Source: Deltaproteobacteria bacterium RBG_13_61_14
GTDB lineage: Bacteria; RBG-13-61-14
Direction: 5' to 3'
DNA length: 15,919 nt
NCBI GenBank assembly: GCA_001797815.1
Contig: MGQK01000125.1
Coordinates: forward strand, 131,600-147,518
Shown here: in pieces, positions 1 through 7,110 of the stretch
How the letters are laid out: every line of letters begins with the position of its first letter
Position numbering within the stretch: position 1 is the first letter of the stretch
Translations under genes and position numbers: made by a program
The notes under the pieces: model-generated
Seen by the model: only the letters and a program-made list of their open reading frames with translations
What the model was told of the DNA's origin: nothing
Databases searched by the model: none

Positions 1-1
1 G

Positions 2-1261
2 AGCCTGTATCCGCCCAACCACCCGGCCATCCAAAAGCCTGTGGCCCAACTGGCCGGCCGCTTTTCCGATCTGCTGCTCCAGCGCGAGCACCTGGCGCTG
101 GGCATTGTGGATGAAGTCCTGGTGTTCGAGGGCACGCCCTTTTACGACACCCAGGCCTCGGTGCGGGAGCTGCTCAAGCGCTTCGAGGAACGCGGCATCA
201 CCGCGCTCGAGTTTCAGGACGGGTTGACCGAGGAGGAACTGGTCCAGTTCTGCGCCCTGCTGGTGGCGGACGCGGCCGAGGTCAAGGCCCAGGGCACCGG
301 CGAGAGCCTGCGCCGGCGGGGGATCGTCCACATCGTGGCCAAGGACGCCCGCGAGGTTTACAATTCCGCGGTGGACGCGGTCTCGGACGTGCTCCAGGAA
401 GCCCGGATGGGGAAGATTCCCCGGGCGCAGAAGGTGAAAGAAGCGGTGGACGACCTCACCCGCCTGATCCTCAAGGACCGGCCGGCCATCCTCGCCCTCA
501 CCCTGATCAAGAACTACGACAACTACCTCTTCAACCACTCGGTCAACGTGAGCGTGCTGGCACTGGCCCTGGCCGAGGCGCTCAAGATCGAGAAAGACGC
601 TCTCGACGATATCGCGTTAGCCGGCCTGCTCCACGACGTGGGCAAGACCCTGACCCCCCGGGAGATCACGCTCAAGCCCGGGGACCTGACCGACGAGGAA
701 TGGGAAGTGATGCGCCAGCACCCGCTGCGCAGCGCCGAGATCGTCGCCAAGATGAGCGGGGTCAGCGAGCTGGCCGTCCGCATCGTGCGCGAGCACCACA
801 TCTCCTTTGACCGCGGCGGCTACCCGGTCCTGGAAGAGGGCGAGAACGTGCATCCCCATTCCAAGATCGTGACCGTGGCCGACTGCTACGACGCCATCAC
901 CACGCTCCGGCCCTACCAGAAGCCCTTCCCCCCCAAGGAGGCCATGGCCATCCTGGAAAAACTTTCCGGCAAAGTGATAGACCCCAAATACTTCCAGGAG
1001 TTCGTCAAGGTCCTGGGCATCTTCCCGGTGGGCACCCTGGTCCGGCTCGACACCAACGAGGTGGGCGTGGTGGTGGAGACCAACCTGGACGCGCCCCTGC
1101 TCCCCCGCCTCCGCGTGGTCTTTAACCCCGAAGGCCAGCGCCTGCCCAAAAGCCTGGAGCTCAACCTCGCCTCGCTCGACGAAGCCATGGGCGAGCACCG
1201 CGCCATCGTCTCCACCGTGGACCCGCTCCTCTATAACGTGGAACCGGAAACCCTCCTTTAG
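2..1261 (+). CDS. HD-GYP domain protein, 5'-truncated by window edge
   Basis: The frame is open from the first bases and ends at TAG 1259-1261. The GTG at 41 is therefore probably internal, because upstream codons read SLYPPNHPAIQKP, a phrase usual before this position in HD-GYP proteins. Numbering from position 2, a helix with H179 (FNHSVNVS) leads into the HD pair at 211-212 (LLHDVGK), then H265-H266 and the GYP-like triplet ending at Y273-P275 (DRGGYP), and the later DCYDAITTLRPY segment. A C-terminal extension from about residue 341 (FPVGTLVRL...GVVVETN) is common in this family. HD-GYP proteins are cyclic-di-GMP phosphodiesterases or signalling relatives. The Glu of the usual HHE is Ile here, so full activity is uncertain. 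The N-terminal part, which would show any sensor domain, is outside the window. Confidence 0.9.
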   Translation, partial: SLYPPNHPAIQKPVAQLAGRFSDLLLQREHLALGIVDEVLVFEGTPFYDTQASVRELLKRFEERGITALEFQDGLTEEELVQFCALLVADAAEVKAQGTGESLRRRGIVHIVAKDAREVYNSAVDAVSDVLQEARMGKIPRAQKVKEAVDDLTRLILKDRPAILALTLIKNYDNYLFNHSVNVSVLALALAEALKIEKDALDDIALAGLLHDVGKTLTPREITLKPGDLTDEEWEVMRQHPLRSAEIVAKMSGVSELAVRIVREHHISFDRGGYPVLEEGENVHPHSKIVTVADCYDAITTLRPYQKPFPPKEAMAILEKLSGKVIDPKYFQEFVKVLGIFPVGTLVRLDTNEVGVVVETNLDAPLLPRLRVVFNPEGQRLPKSLELNLASLDEAMGEHRAIVSTVDPLLYNVEPETLL

Positions 1262-1264
1262 GAA

Positions 1265-1369
1265 GGCTTTAGGCGTTAGACTTTAGGCCTTAGGCTCAAG
1301 AGGAAATCTATTCAATAATGAATAGAATCTTTGCTCCGGCCTCAAGCCCAAAGTCTAAAGCCTAATGCC
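1265..1369. repeat. Long imperfect inverted repeat of TTAGGC-like units
   Basis: This fills most of the gap after the HD-GYP gene. A perfect 8-bp stem (TCTATTCA 1307-1314, TGAATAGA 1319-1326) with loop ATAA sits at the centre. Outer arms 1265-1291 and 1343-1369 are complementary at about 21-22 of 27 positions, and the left side carries about nine unpaired extra bases. Each arm is made of 6-8 base units such as CTTTAGGC, GTTAGAC and CCTAATGC, and more units continue to 1390 (TTAGGCCTTAGG). It could fold as a transcript-end hairpin after the upstream gene, but there is no T-run. A small non-autonomous mobile element or a dispersed repeat fits the form better. I infer this from structure alone. 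Confidence 0.75.
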
Positions 1370-1444
1370 TAACGTCCATTAGGCCTTAGGACCCTGAGTT
1401 TGGCTTCTTGTTAAAAAACCGAAATCGTGATATCAAAACCCATC

Positions 1445-2914
1445 ATGTCCAAAGTCCTTGAGAGATTTCGCCCGCTGTTTCAGCCCGCGAGTATTGCCGT
1501 CCTCGGTGCCTCCAACACCCACGGCAAGTGGGGCTACATCTACACCCGCAACCTCCGCGACTCCGGCTTCCCCGGCGCGCTCTATCCGGTCAACCCCAAA
1601 GAAAACGCGGTGCTGGGCATCAAGGCTTTCTCCCGGGTGGCCGAGATCCCCGGGCCGGTGGACCTGGCCCTGATCCTGCTCCCGCCGCCCCTGGTCGAGG
1701 CCGCGGTCAAGGAATGCCTGCAAAAACCGGTGGGCGCGATCGTGGTGATCACCGCCGGGTTCGGCGAGCTGGGGGAAGAGGGCCGGCGCCTGCAGGAAGC
1801 CTTTGCCGCTCCGGCCCGGGCCGCGGGGGTGCCGGTGATCGGCCCCAACTGCATGGGCCTGGTCAACGTCCTCCATCGGCTCAACGCCCAACTCTTTTAC
1901 CTCAAGCCTTTGCCCGGTAAAATTTCCATCCTCAGCCAGAGTGGCAACCTCGGCGGCAACCTTATCCGCAAGGGCATGGCCGACCAGATCGGATTCGCCA
2001 AGTTCCTCTCCTCCGGCAACGAGGCGGTCACCACCGGCGAAGAGCTGCTGGAATACTTTGCCGAAGACCCGGAGACCGAGGTGCTGCTGGTCTATCTCGA
2101 AGGCGTCAAGGACGGCCGGAGATTCCTGGAAGCGGCGCGCAAGATGACCGCGACCAAACCCATCGTCCTGCTCAAGGGCGGCTACACCGCGGCCGGGGTC
2201 AAGGCCTGCGCCTCTCACACCGGCGCCCTGGCCGGGGAGCGCGAGGTCTTCGAGGCCATGTGCCGACAGGCGGGCGTGCTGCGGGTGGACGACGTGGATG
2301 ATTGGTATTACCTGGGCACGGCGCTGGCCGGCCATCCGCTGCCCCCGGGGGACCGGATGGGCATTGTCACCGAGGGCGGCGGCCTGGGCGTGATCGCGGC
2401 CGATGCCTGCGTGGCCCAGGGGATGCAGGTGCCGGCCCTGCCGGAGGAGATGATCGCGGCGTTTAACGGGTTGATGCCGGACCGCTGGAGCCGAGGGAAC
2501 CCGGTGGACACCGCGGCCGGCGAGGGCAAGATCGAGGCGCTGGAGCAAATGGTCCGCAGCGATTACTTCGACGGGATTATTCAGTTGGGAATTGCAGGGG
2601 CCGGGGCGACGCTGCAGGCGCTCCGGGCCAAACCGGAGGGCGAACTCAGCGAAGCAGAGCGGGCGCGGCTCCGGCGGGTGGAAAAGCGGGTGGCGGAGGA
2701 GTTGGAGGAAGCCAAGCTTTTGGTCCGGCTGAGCCGGGAGACCGGGAAACCCATCCTCTCCGCGGACATGGACACCACGCTCAGCCCGGTGGCCGGCAAC
2801 CCGATCCTCGAATACCTCTCCGCCCAGGGCATCCTGGTCTTCCGCAACTCCTTCCAGGCGGCCAAGATCATGGGCTCCCTTTGCCGTTACGCGGCGGATC
2901 GGCGAAAGGATTGA
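1445..2914 (+). CDS. Acyl-CoA synthetase (ADP-forming), alpha-type subunit
   Basis: The 489-residue product has an N-terminal CoA-binding Rossmann domain (SIAVLGAS, GPNCMGL) and succinyl-CoA-ligase-like domains with ILSQSGNLGG. It also has the phospho-histidine loop ASHTGALAGE with H258. This is the layout of the alpha subunit of NDP-forming acetyl/acyl-CoA synthetases, which turn acyl-CoA, ADP and phosphate into acid, CoA and ATP. The ATP-grasp (beta) domain is absent, and no beta gene lies next to it. An in-frame GTG at 1427 would add six residues. I prefer the ATG because the product then starts like the family, although neither start has a clear Shine-Dalgarno. A lysine/glutamate/arginine-rich helix (about 400-435) sits before the last segment. 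It could alternatively be a protein acetyltransferase-like CoA-binding protein, but no GNAT domain is fused. Confidence 0.85.
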   Translation: MSKVLERFRPLFQPASIAVLGASNTHGKWGYIYTRNLRDSGFPGALYPVNPKENAVLGIKAFSRVAEIPGPVDLALILLPPPLVEAAVKECLQKPVGAIVVITAGFGELGEEGRRLQEAFAAPARAAGVPVIGPNCMGLVNVLHRLNAQLFYLKPLPGKISILSQSGNLGGNLIRKGMADQIGFAKFLSSGNEAVTTGEELLEYFAEDPETEVLLVYLEGVKDGRRFLEAARKMTATKPIVLLKGGYTAAGVKACASHTGALAGEREVFEAMCRQAGVLRVDDVDDWYYLGTALAGHPLPPGDRMGIVTEGGGLGVIAADACVAQGMQVPALPEEMIAAFNGLMPDRWSRGNPVDTAAGEGKIEALEQMVRSDYFDGIIQLGIAGAGATLQALRAKPEGELSEAERARLRRVEKRVAEELEEAKLLVRLSRETGKPILSADMDTTLSPVAGNPILEYLSAQGILVFRNSFQAAKIMGSLCRYAADRRKD

Positions 2915-3011
2915 GCGGGTAATCGCGAAAGAATCCCTTACGGATTACGCAGGAAGGATCCAAGCAACCGCGCCTCCTCTCTCTCTGGGGAGGAGAGAGC
3001 GTTGGTAAGGT

Positions 3012-3123
3012 CTATTTTAATTCTTCTTTGAATAAGCCCATGCGGATGATGTCGTGGTATTGGCCCTCGCGGAAGAACTCCCTGCGGAAGACGCCCGAAA
3101 CGCTTCTCGACCGCCTGGCTCAC
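3012..3123 (-). pseudogene. Decayed C-terminal remnant of a GNAT acetyltransferase
   Basis: On the minus strand, one frame from 3119 down to TAG at 3014-3012 encodes GVFRREFF followed by REGQYHDIIRMGLFKEE, which closely resembles the end of RimJ/RimL-like GNAT N-acetyltransferases. Just upstream, a different frame (3123-3097) encodes SQAVEKRFG, the phrase expected shortly before it in the same family. The two are joined by a frame change and apparently lost codons. No N-terminal acetyl-CoA-binding part exists upstream, where a GTCAG repeat and the end of the next gene begin. It is a broken tail and not a working gene. Confidence 0.65.
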
Positions 3124-3130
3124 TCGCTAT

Positions 3131-3147
3131 AATTGTCAGGGTCTGAC
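3131..3147. repeat. GTCAG hairpin phrase after a stop codon
   Basis: GTCAG GGT CTGAC followed by CT forms a 5-bp stem with a 3-base loop. It begins eight bases beyond the stop of the four-helix membrane protein gene (minus strand) and borders the GNAT remnant. Related phrases occur after two other minus-strand stops, at 3769-3784 and 11932-11948. Such phrases recall REP-like remnants around RAYT transposases in environmental genomes. That link is from memory and not shown here. Confidence 0.4.
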
Positions 3148-3154
3148 CTCGATC

Positions 3155-3691
3155 CTATTCAATTCCGATCGCCGCTCCCCGGGTCAGGGCCTCGTGGTTC
3201 AGCGCCGCCATCCGAAACGTAATCCAGGTCAAAATCCAGGCCAGAATTCCGGCATAAAGCGCTTTGATCGTCAAAATCAAGGAGAGACTGGAAAAGGTGA
3301 CCTCCGAAAAGAAGACTCCCAAGGGCCAGGCCAGCACGGTCAAAGCCGCTCCGGAGACTCCAGCCACGATCAGCCCCACCCGAAATCCCTTGGTCTTCCA
3401 CGCCGCGCCGGTCGCCAGCCGGCTCTCCGGCTGGATGAAAACCTTCCCAGTCGCGAGCATCTTCCGGGCCGCGGCGACCATGATCCAGCTTAGAATCAGG
3501 CCCATTAAAAAGGCGGTGATCCAAAAGTCCCCGAACAGGCTGGGCTGGAGACTCAAACCGGGGATAATGAACGGCGCCGGAGCCGAGAGGCTGACCTGGC
3601 GAAACGAGTAATAAGTCCCCGGTAATCCCAAAACCACATTAATCACCAGATTGAGCACACCCAGACGCCAAAGCATTGGCTTAAGTTCCAT
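3155..3691 (-). CDS. Hypothetical four-helix integral membrane protein
   Basis: I do not recognise the family of this 178-residue product. Four hydrophobic segments are visible at about residues 8-29, 53-75, 103-127 and 133-160. Short basic stretches (RKMLATGK, WKTKGFR) between helices 2 and 3 suggest a cytoplasmic loop. There is no signal peptide, metal motif or catalytic pattern. The ATG at 3691-3689 is preceded by AAGGTGGGAG, a good ribosome-binding site, and a promoter-like pair lies at 3736-3764. It is thus probably transcribed alone, and it ends eight bases before a GTCAG-type repeat and a GNAT remnant. The repeat phrases on both sides make acquisition as a cassette possible, but codon use is not strikingly different. 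Confidence 0.75.
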   Translation of the reverse strand: MELKPMLWRLGVLNLVINVVLGLPGTYYSFRQVSLSAPAPFIIPGLSLQPSLFGDFWITAFLMGLILSWIMVAAARKMLATGKVFIQPESRLATGAAWKTKGFRVGLIVAGVSGAALTVLAWPLGVFFSEVTFSSLSLILTIKALYAGILAWILTWITFRMAALNHEALTRGAAIGIE

Positions 3692-3735
3692 GGCTTGTCT
3701 CCCACCTTTCCTTGATTACATACCAACTCTCTCTT

Positions 3736-3764
3736 TATATACCGGCTCCGCTTGAACTTTGCAA
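3736..3764 (-). promoter_or_regulatory. Sigma-70-like promoter for the four-helix protein gene
   Basis: On the minus strand TTGCAA (3764-3759) and TATATA (3741-3736) are separated by 17 bases, and an overlapping TATAAA gives an alternative -10. The start codon lies 44 bases further on, behind a good ribosome-binding site. The -35 overlaps a 6-bp inverted repeat (CGCTTG 3749-3754, CAAGCG 3762-3767) that could instead be a weak hairpin after the ABC ATPase gene. It has no T-run. Confidence 0.45.
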
Positions 3765-3768
3765 GCGA

Positions 3769-3784
3769 GGGGTCAGGTCTTCAT
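3769..3784. repeat. AGACCTGACCCC phrase directly after the ABC ATPase stop
   Basis: Read on the minus strand, the bases right after the TAA of the ABC ATPase gene are ATGAAGACCTGACCCC. This is similar in kind to the GTCAG phrase at 3131-3147, and the two bracket the four-helix membrane protein gene. It is likely a remnant of a dispersed intergenic repeat. The identification rests on resemblance only. Confidence 0.35.
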
Positions 3785-4438
3785 TTAAAGTTTAAGCCGG
3801 CCGGATTCGAGGCGGATCAGGCGGTCGGCCCGGCCGGCGAGGGCGGGGTTGTGGGTGGCGAGGAGCAGGGTCGCGCCTTGCTGGTGAGCTTCGAGCAAAA
3901 CATTCAGGATGGTTAGTTCGGTTTCCGGGTCCAGGTCGCCGGTCGGCTCGTCGGCCAGGATCAGGCCCGGCCGGTTGACCAGGGCCCGGGCCACGGCCAC
4001 CCGCCGGGACTCGCCGGCGGAAAGCTGGTGCGGAAAAAAGTGAATTCGTTCTCCCAGGCCGACCTGTTCGAGGAGTGCGCCGGGGCGCTCCGGCTCAGGG
4101 CGTTCCGCGAAGCGCAGCGGCAGGCTGGCGTTGGCCAGCACGGTCAGGGTCGGGAGCAGGCTCGGGAACTGGAAGATGAAGCCGATGGTATTGCCGCGGA
4201 GCTTGGCGAGCGCAGTTTCATTGAGCGTGGCCAGGTCTTGGCCGAAAAGCTGGACAGCTCCCTGGCTGGGCCGGGTCAGCCCGGCGAGGAGCGAGAGCAG
4301 GGTGGTCTTGCCCGAGCCGGAGCGGCCGACTACGGCCGCGAATTCGCCCGGCGCCACGCGGAAGCTGACCCGGTCCAGGGCGGCGATGGGGCGCGCGGCC
4401 GTGCCGTAGCGCTTGCTCAGGTCTGTTGCCTGGATCAC
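3785..4438 (-). CDS. ABC transporter ATP-binding protein (LolD/MacB type)
   Basis: The 217-residue product is a complete nucleotide-binding domain. It has Walker A GRSGSGKT (38-45), Q90 in [13 protein letters not shown], the signature LSAGE (139-143), Walker [13 protein letters not shown] with D163 and E164, and switch H196 (ATHN). The Walker B wording and length match the LolD/MacB/FtsE branch, which powers FtsX-type permeases by conformational work and not by ordinary import. The signature is LSAGE where LSGGQ is usual. The start is GTG, with GAGGTG five bases before it. The GTG overlaps the permease stop as GTGA, so the two are almost certainly translationally coupled and form one complex. 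The substrate is unknown. Confidence 0.93.
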   Translation of the reverse strand: MIQATDLSKRYGTAARPIAALDRVSFRVAPGEFAAVVGRSGSGKTTLLSLLAGLTRPSQGAVQLFGQDLATLNETALAKLRGNTIGFIFQFPSLLPTLTVLANASLPLRFAERPEPERPGALLEQVGLGERIHFFPHQLSAGESRRVAVARALVNRPGLILADEPTGDLDPETELTILNVLLEAHQQGATLLLATHNPALAGRADRLIRLESGRLKL

Positions 4439-5655
4439 AATTCACCTCGACGCATGGCCTCGGCCGGCTCGAGCCGGGAGGCGGAGAGGGCGGGGAGTAG
4501 TCCGGCCAGCCCTCCGGCGGAAACCGCGAGTGCCAGTCCCAGGCCCGCGCTCAGCCCCAGTGCCGGAAGATCGGGCCACAGCCAGGGGAATTGCAGCCTC
4601 ACCGCGATTAGGCGGCTGAAGCCGAGGAGGATGCCGCCGGCCAGGGAGAGACCCAGGATGCCGCCGGCGATCGCCAGGGCCAGCACCTCGCAAAAGACCA
4701 GGCGGAAGATGAATTCGCGGCGGCCACCGAGGGCGCGCAGGATTCCGATCTCGCGTTTTTGTTCGTTGACCGCGAGCGCGAAGGTAAGCCCGAGCAAGAG
4801 CACCGCGGCCGGCCAGGCCGAGCCGCCCACGCCGCGGAGCAGGGTGAGCAGGCCGGACAGGTTCTGCCGGGTGCGGGCGATGAGGTCATCGGGCTGGATC
4901 ACGCTGACCTCCGGGATTCGGCTTTCAATCTCGTAAGCCGCTTTCCAGGCCGGCGGACCGCCTTCGGCTTCGGGCTGAAGCCGCACCAGGATGGCAGAGA
5001 CTTCCTCCGGAGAAATCTTGAGTTCAGCCTCCGCTTTCTGCGCGGATTCGCGGGCCATGCGCAGCGCGCCTTCGCGGGGGATGAAAATGGTCAGGTCCAG
5101 GCCCGAGCCGGTGGCCGCCAGTTTGCCGGCCAGGGTGAAAGTGTGGCCGTAGAAGCGGAGGGTGTCGCCCGGCTCCGGGATCATGGCCGCGCCAGCCAAA
5201 ATCTCGTCCGGGCCCAGGGGCCGGTCCGGGTGATCCAGAAGCCAGGGCCGGACCGTGAAATCGGATTCCGGGTCGAATGCGACTAGGAACAGGTTGGAGG
5301 CCGAGCAGCAGGCGGCGTTGGTAAGCGATTTGAGGAAGAGCTGGGTGGCGGTGCGCTCGATGCCGGGGATGCTCTGGACCTTGGCTTCCACGCTCCGGGG
5401 CAGGGTGAAGGTTGCGGGCTGGCCGGTGAGGATGGCCTGCTCGGTCGCCTGGGAAAGGCCGCGTGGCACCACCACCAGGTCCGCGCCCAGCCGGGCCAGG
5501 CTTTGTTCCAGGGCTTTCAATCGTCCTTGCTCCAGCACCCGGCCGGCGAAAACCGCGGCGGCGGCGATGGCCACGGCCAAAAGCAAAATCACTGACTGGA
5601 CCGGCCGGTGGCGGAGATGGGCCGCGATCAGATCAAAGACCGGTGGCGCGGCCAT
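4435..5655 (-). CDS. FtsX/MacB-type ABC transporter permease
   Basis: The 406-residue product has one N-terminal membrane helix (about 20-38), a large extracytoplasmic domain (about 45-270) and three C-terminal helices (about 280-296, 322-348, 366-390). It also has the typical FtsX phrase REIGILRALGGRREFI (301-316) and a MacB-like end (SASRLEPAEAMRRGE). The frame stays open to 5844, but that stretch is low-complexity and covered by the DUF4418 gene in another frame. ATG 5655 gives the natural start and a 23-base overlap with that gene. An adjacent cysteine pair, C116-C117 (NAACCSASN), lies in the extracytoplasmic domain just before a FDPESDFTVRPWL stretch. With the downstream ATPase it should form a MacB-like mechanical transporter, whose cargo is not evident. 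Confidence 0.9.
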   Translation of the reverse strand: MAAPPVFDLIAAHLRHRPVQSVILLLAVAIAAAAVFAGRVLEQGRLKALEQSLARLGADLVVVPRGLSQATEQAILTGQPATFTLPRSVEAKVQSIPGIERTATQLFLKSLTNAACCSASNLFLVAFDPESDFTVRPWLLDHPDRPLGPDEILAGAAMIPEPGDTLRFYGHTFTLAGKLAATGSGLDLTIFIPREGALRMARESAQKAEAELKISPEEVSAILVRLQPEAEGGPPAWKAAYEIESRIPEVSVIQPDDLIARTRQNLSGLLTLLRGVGGSAWPAAVLLLGLTFALAVNEQKREIGILRALGGRREFIFRLVFCEVLALAIAGGILGLSLAGGILLGFSRLIAVRLQFPWLWPDLPALGLSAGLGLALAVSAGGLAGLLPALSASRLEPAEAMRRGEL

Positions 5656-6073
5656 GGCGCTTCCACAGGAGAAGGGTTCCGGCCCCGCCCACGGCCGAGA
5701 GCAGGATGCCGAAGCTGACCAGGGCCGGCAGAGTCCCGAGCCGGCAGGACATGGTGGGCATCTTGCAAACCGGGGCGATGGCGAGGGGGGTGAGGATGAC
5801 CAGGATGCCGAGGCCGGCCGCGGCCAGGGAGCTGATCCAAGCAATAAGAGGGCGTGTCCAAAGCAGAGCGGCCAGGCCCAGGATGAAGGTCAGGCCGGCC
5901 AGCCCCTGGGTGACGCGCAAAGTTTTGGAGCAGGCGTGGCCGGCCAGGAGACCGACTTCCGCGCCGGGCGGGAGCGGAAAGCCGCAGACCGGGAAGAGGC
6001 GGCTAGGGAGGTAATAGAGGATGATGCTCATCGCTAAGATGATGAAGCCGAAGATACGATTACGGGGAAGCAT
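5633..6073 (-). CDS. DUF4418-family membrane protein
   Basis: The 146-residue product has four membrane helices (about 7-24, 55-72, 77-98, 115-136). The phrase VCKMPTMSCRLGTLPAL at about 102-118 matches the hallmark of DUF4418 as I know it. Cysteines at 30, 48, 103 and 110, a His before C48 and the C-x-M-x-x-M-x-C arrangement near the third helix could bind metal or form disulfides, which is inference. The ATG is chosen over an in-frame TTG six bases earlier (6079). No strong ribosome-binding site is seen for either. The gene overlaps the FtsX-type permease by 23 bases and leads the three-gene transporter operon. The family has no established function. Confidence 0.75.
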   Translation of the reverse strand: MLPRNRIFGFIILAMSIILYYLPSRLFPVCGFPLPPGAEVGLLAGHACSKTLRVTQGLAGLTFILGLAALLWTRPLIAWISSLAAAGLGILVILTPLAIAPVCKMPTMSCRLGTLPALVSFGILLSAVGGAGTLLLWKRHGRATGL

Positions 6074-6111
6074 CTTCAATGGGCGGAGCGATGCCGCAAT
6101 TAGGCGGCCGC

Positions 6112-7110
6112 TCAGGTTACCTCAATCTCCCTTAAAAACTTGGCCGCGTCTTCGGGCGTGGTGGGGTTGATGTAGAAGCCCGAGCCCCACTCGAAGCCGG
6201 CCACCCGGACCAGCTTGGGCATGACCTCCAGGTGCCAGTGGTAATGGGGCAGCTCCTGGTGGAAGGGCGCGGTGTGGAGCAGGTAGTTGTAGGGCGGATC
6301 GTTGAGCGCCTTTTCCAGTTTTCTCAGCAGCAGGTGGAGGATCTTGCCGAAGTTTTCCACCTCGTGCTTTTGCAAGTCCTCGAAGCAGGCCAGGTGGTTC
6401 TTGGGGAGGACATACATCTCGAACGGCCCTTTCGGAGCGTAAGGGGAGACCACCACGAAGTCCGAGTTCTCGGCCACCATCCGCCGGCCTTCGCTCAATT
6501 CCTGGCGGATGATGTCGCAGAACACGCACCGCTCCTTGAAGGAGTAATACTCCTTGCTGCCCATGATCTCTTCGGCCACTCGCTTGGGCACAATCGGCAG
6601 GGCGATCAGTTGCGAGTGGGTGTGCTCCAGGCTGGCCCCGGCGTCGGCCCCCTTGTTCTTGAAGATCAGCACGTAGCGCAGGCGCCGGTCCTTTTTCAAG
6701 TCCATCATCCGGTCGCGGTAGGCCCAGATCACGTCTTCCACCGACTTGGAGGAGAGCGGGGTCAAGTTGCGGCAGTGCTCCGGGGTCTCGATCACCACCT
6801 CGTGCGCGCCGACCCCGTTCATCTTGTCAAACATGCCCTCGCCCACCCGGTCAATGTTGCCCTCGATCTGGAGCGCGGGGAACTTGTTGGGCACCACCCG
6901 CAAGGTCCAGCCCGGGGTGTTGGGCACGGTGGCATGACGGTAGGCCAGGATCTCGGGAGGGGTCTGGCCTTCCCGGCCCGCGCAGAACGGGCAGTTCTTG
7001 TTATTGGCCGGCGCCTCATCCTTGATCTCAAAGTCCGTCGGCCGCTTGGACCGTTCGCTGGCGATGATCACCCACCGGCCGATCACAGGGTCTTTACGCA
7101 ACTCCGGCAT
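6112..7110 (-). CDS. galT: Galactose-1-phosphate uridylyltransferase
   Basis: The 332-residue HIT-superfamily protein swaps UMP between UDP-glucose and galactose-1-phosphate in the Leloir pathway, in the cytoplasm. The N-terminal DPVIGRWVIIASER phrase is diagnostic, as are the zinc-type pair C40-P-F-C43, NKFPAL, GAHEVVIETPEH, and the active-site H163-T-H165-S-Q167. H165 would be the uridylylated nucleophile. A second C195-V-F-C198 pair and HYHWHLEV (289-296) complete the fold. It is the shorter thermophile/archaeal-like form with HTHSQ in place of the enterobacterial HPHGQ. The ATG has GGAGGGAG six bases upstream, a strong site that the leader can mask. No galK or galE is adjacent. Related enzymes act on ADP-sugars, so substrate choice is not certain. 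Confidence 0.92.
   Translation of the reverse strand: MPELRKDPVIGRWVIIASERSKRPTDFEIKDEAPANNKNCPFCAGREGQTPPEILAYRHATVPNTPGWTLRVVPNKFPALQIEGNIDRVGEGMFDKMNGVGAHEVVIETPEHCRNLTPLSSKSVEDVIWAYRDRMMDLKKDRRLRYVLIFKNKGADAGASLEHTHSQLIALPIVPKRVAEEIMGSKEYYSFKERCVFCDIIRQELSEGRRMVAENSDFVVVSPYAPKGPFEMYVLPKNHLACFEDLQKHEVENFGKILHLLLRKLEKALNDPPYNYLLHTAPFHQELPHYHWHLEVMPKLVRVAGFEWGSGFYINPTTPEDAAKFLREIEVT

Noticed and set aside
1433-2548. Open minus-strand frame of 371 codons opposite the acyl-CoA synthetase gene
   Set aside because: Its translation is rich in Gly, Arg, His and Ala without family motifs, and it mirrors a clearly coding plus-strand gene.
2974-2995. CTCCTC...GAGGAG hairpin as a terminator
   Set aside because: The 6-bp stem has a 10-base CT/G-rich loop and no T-run. 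It is most likely a low-complexity CT/AG tract.
5656-5844. N-terminal extension of the FtsX-type permease
   Set aside because: The Ser/Pro-rich translation overlaps the DUF4418 gene in another frame, and the natural N-terminal helix begins after the ATG at 5655.
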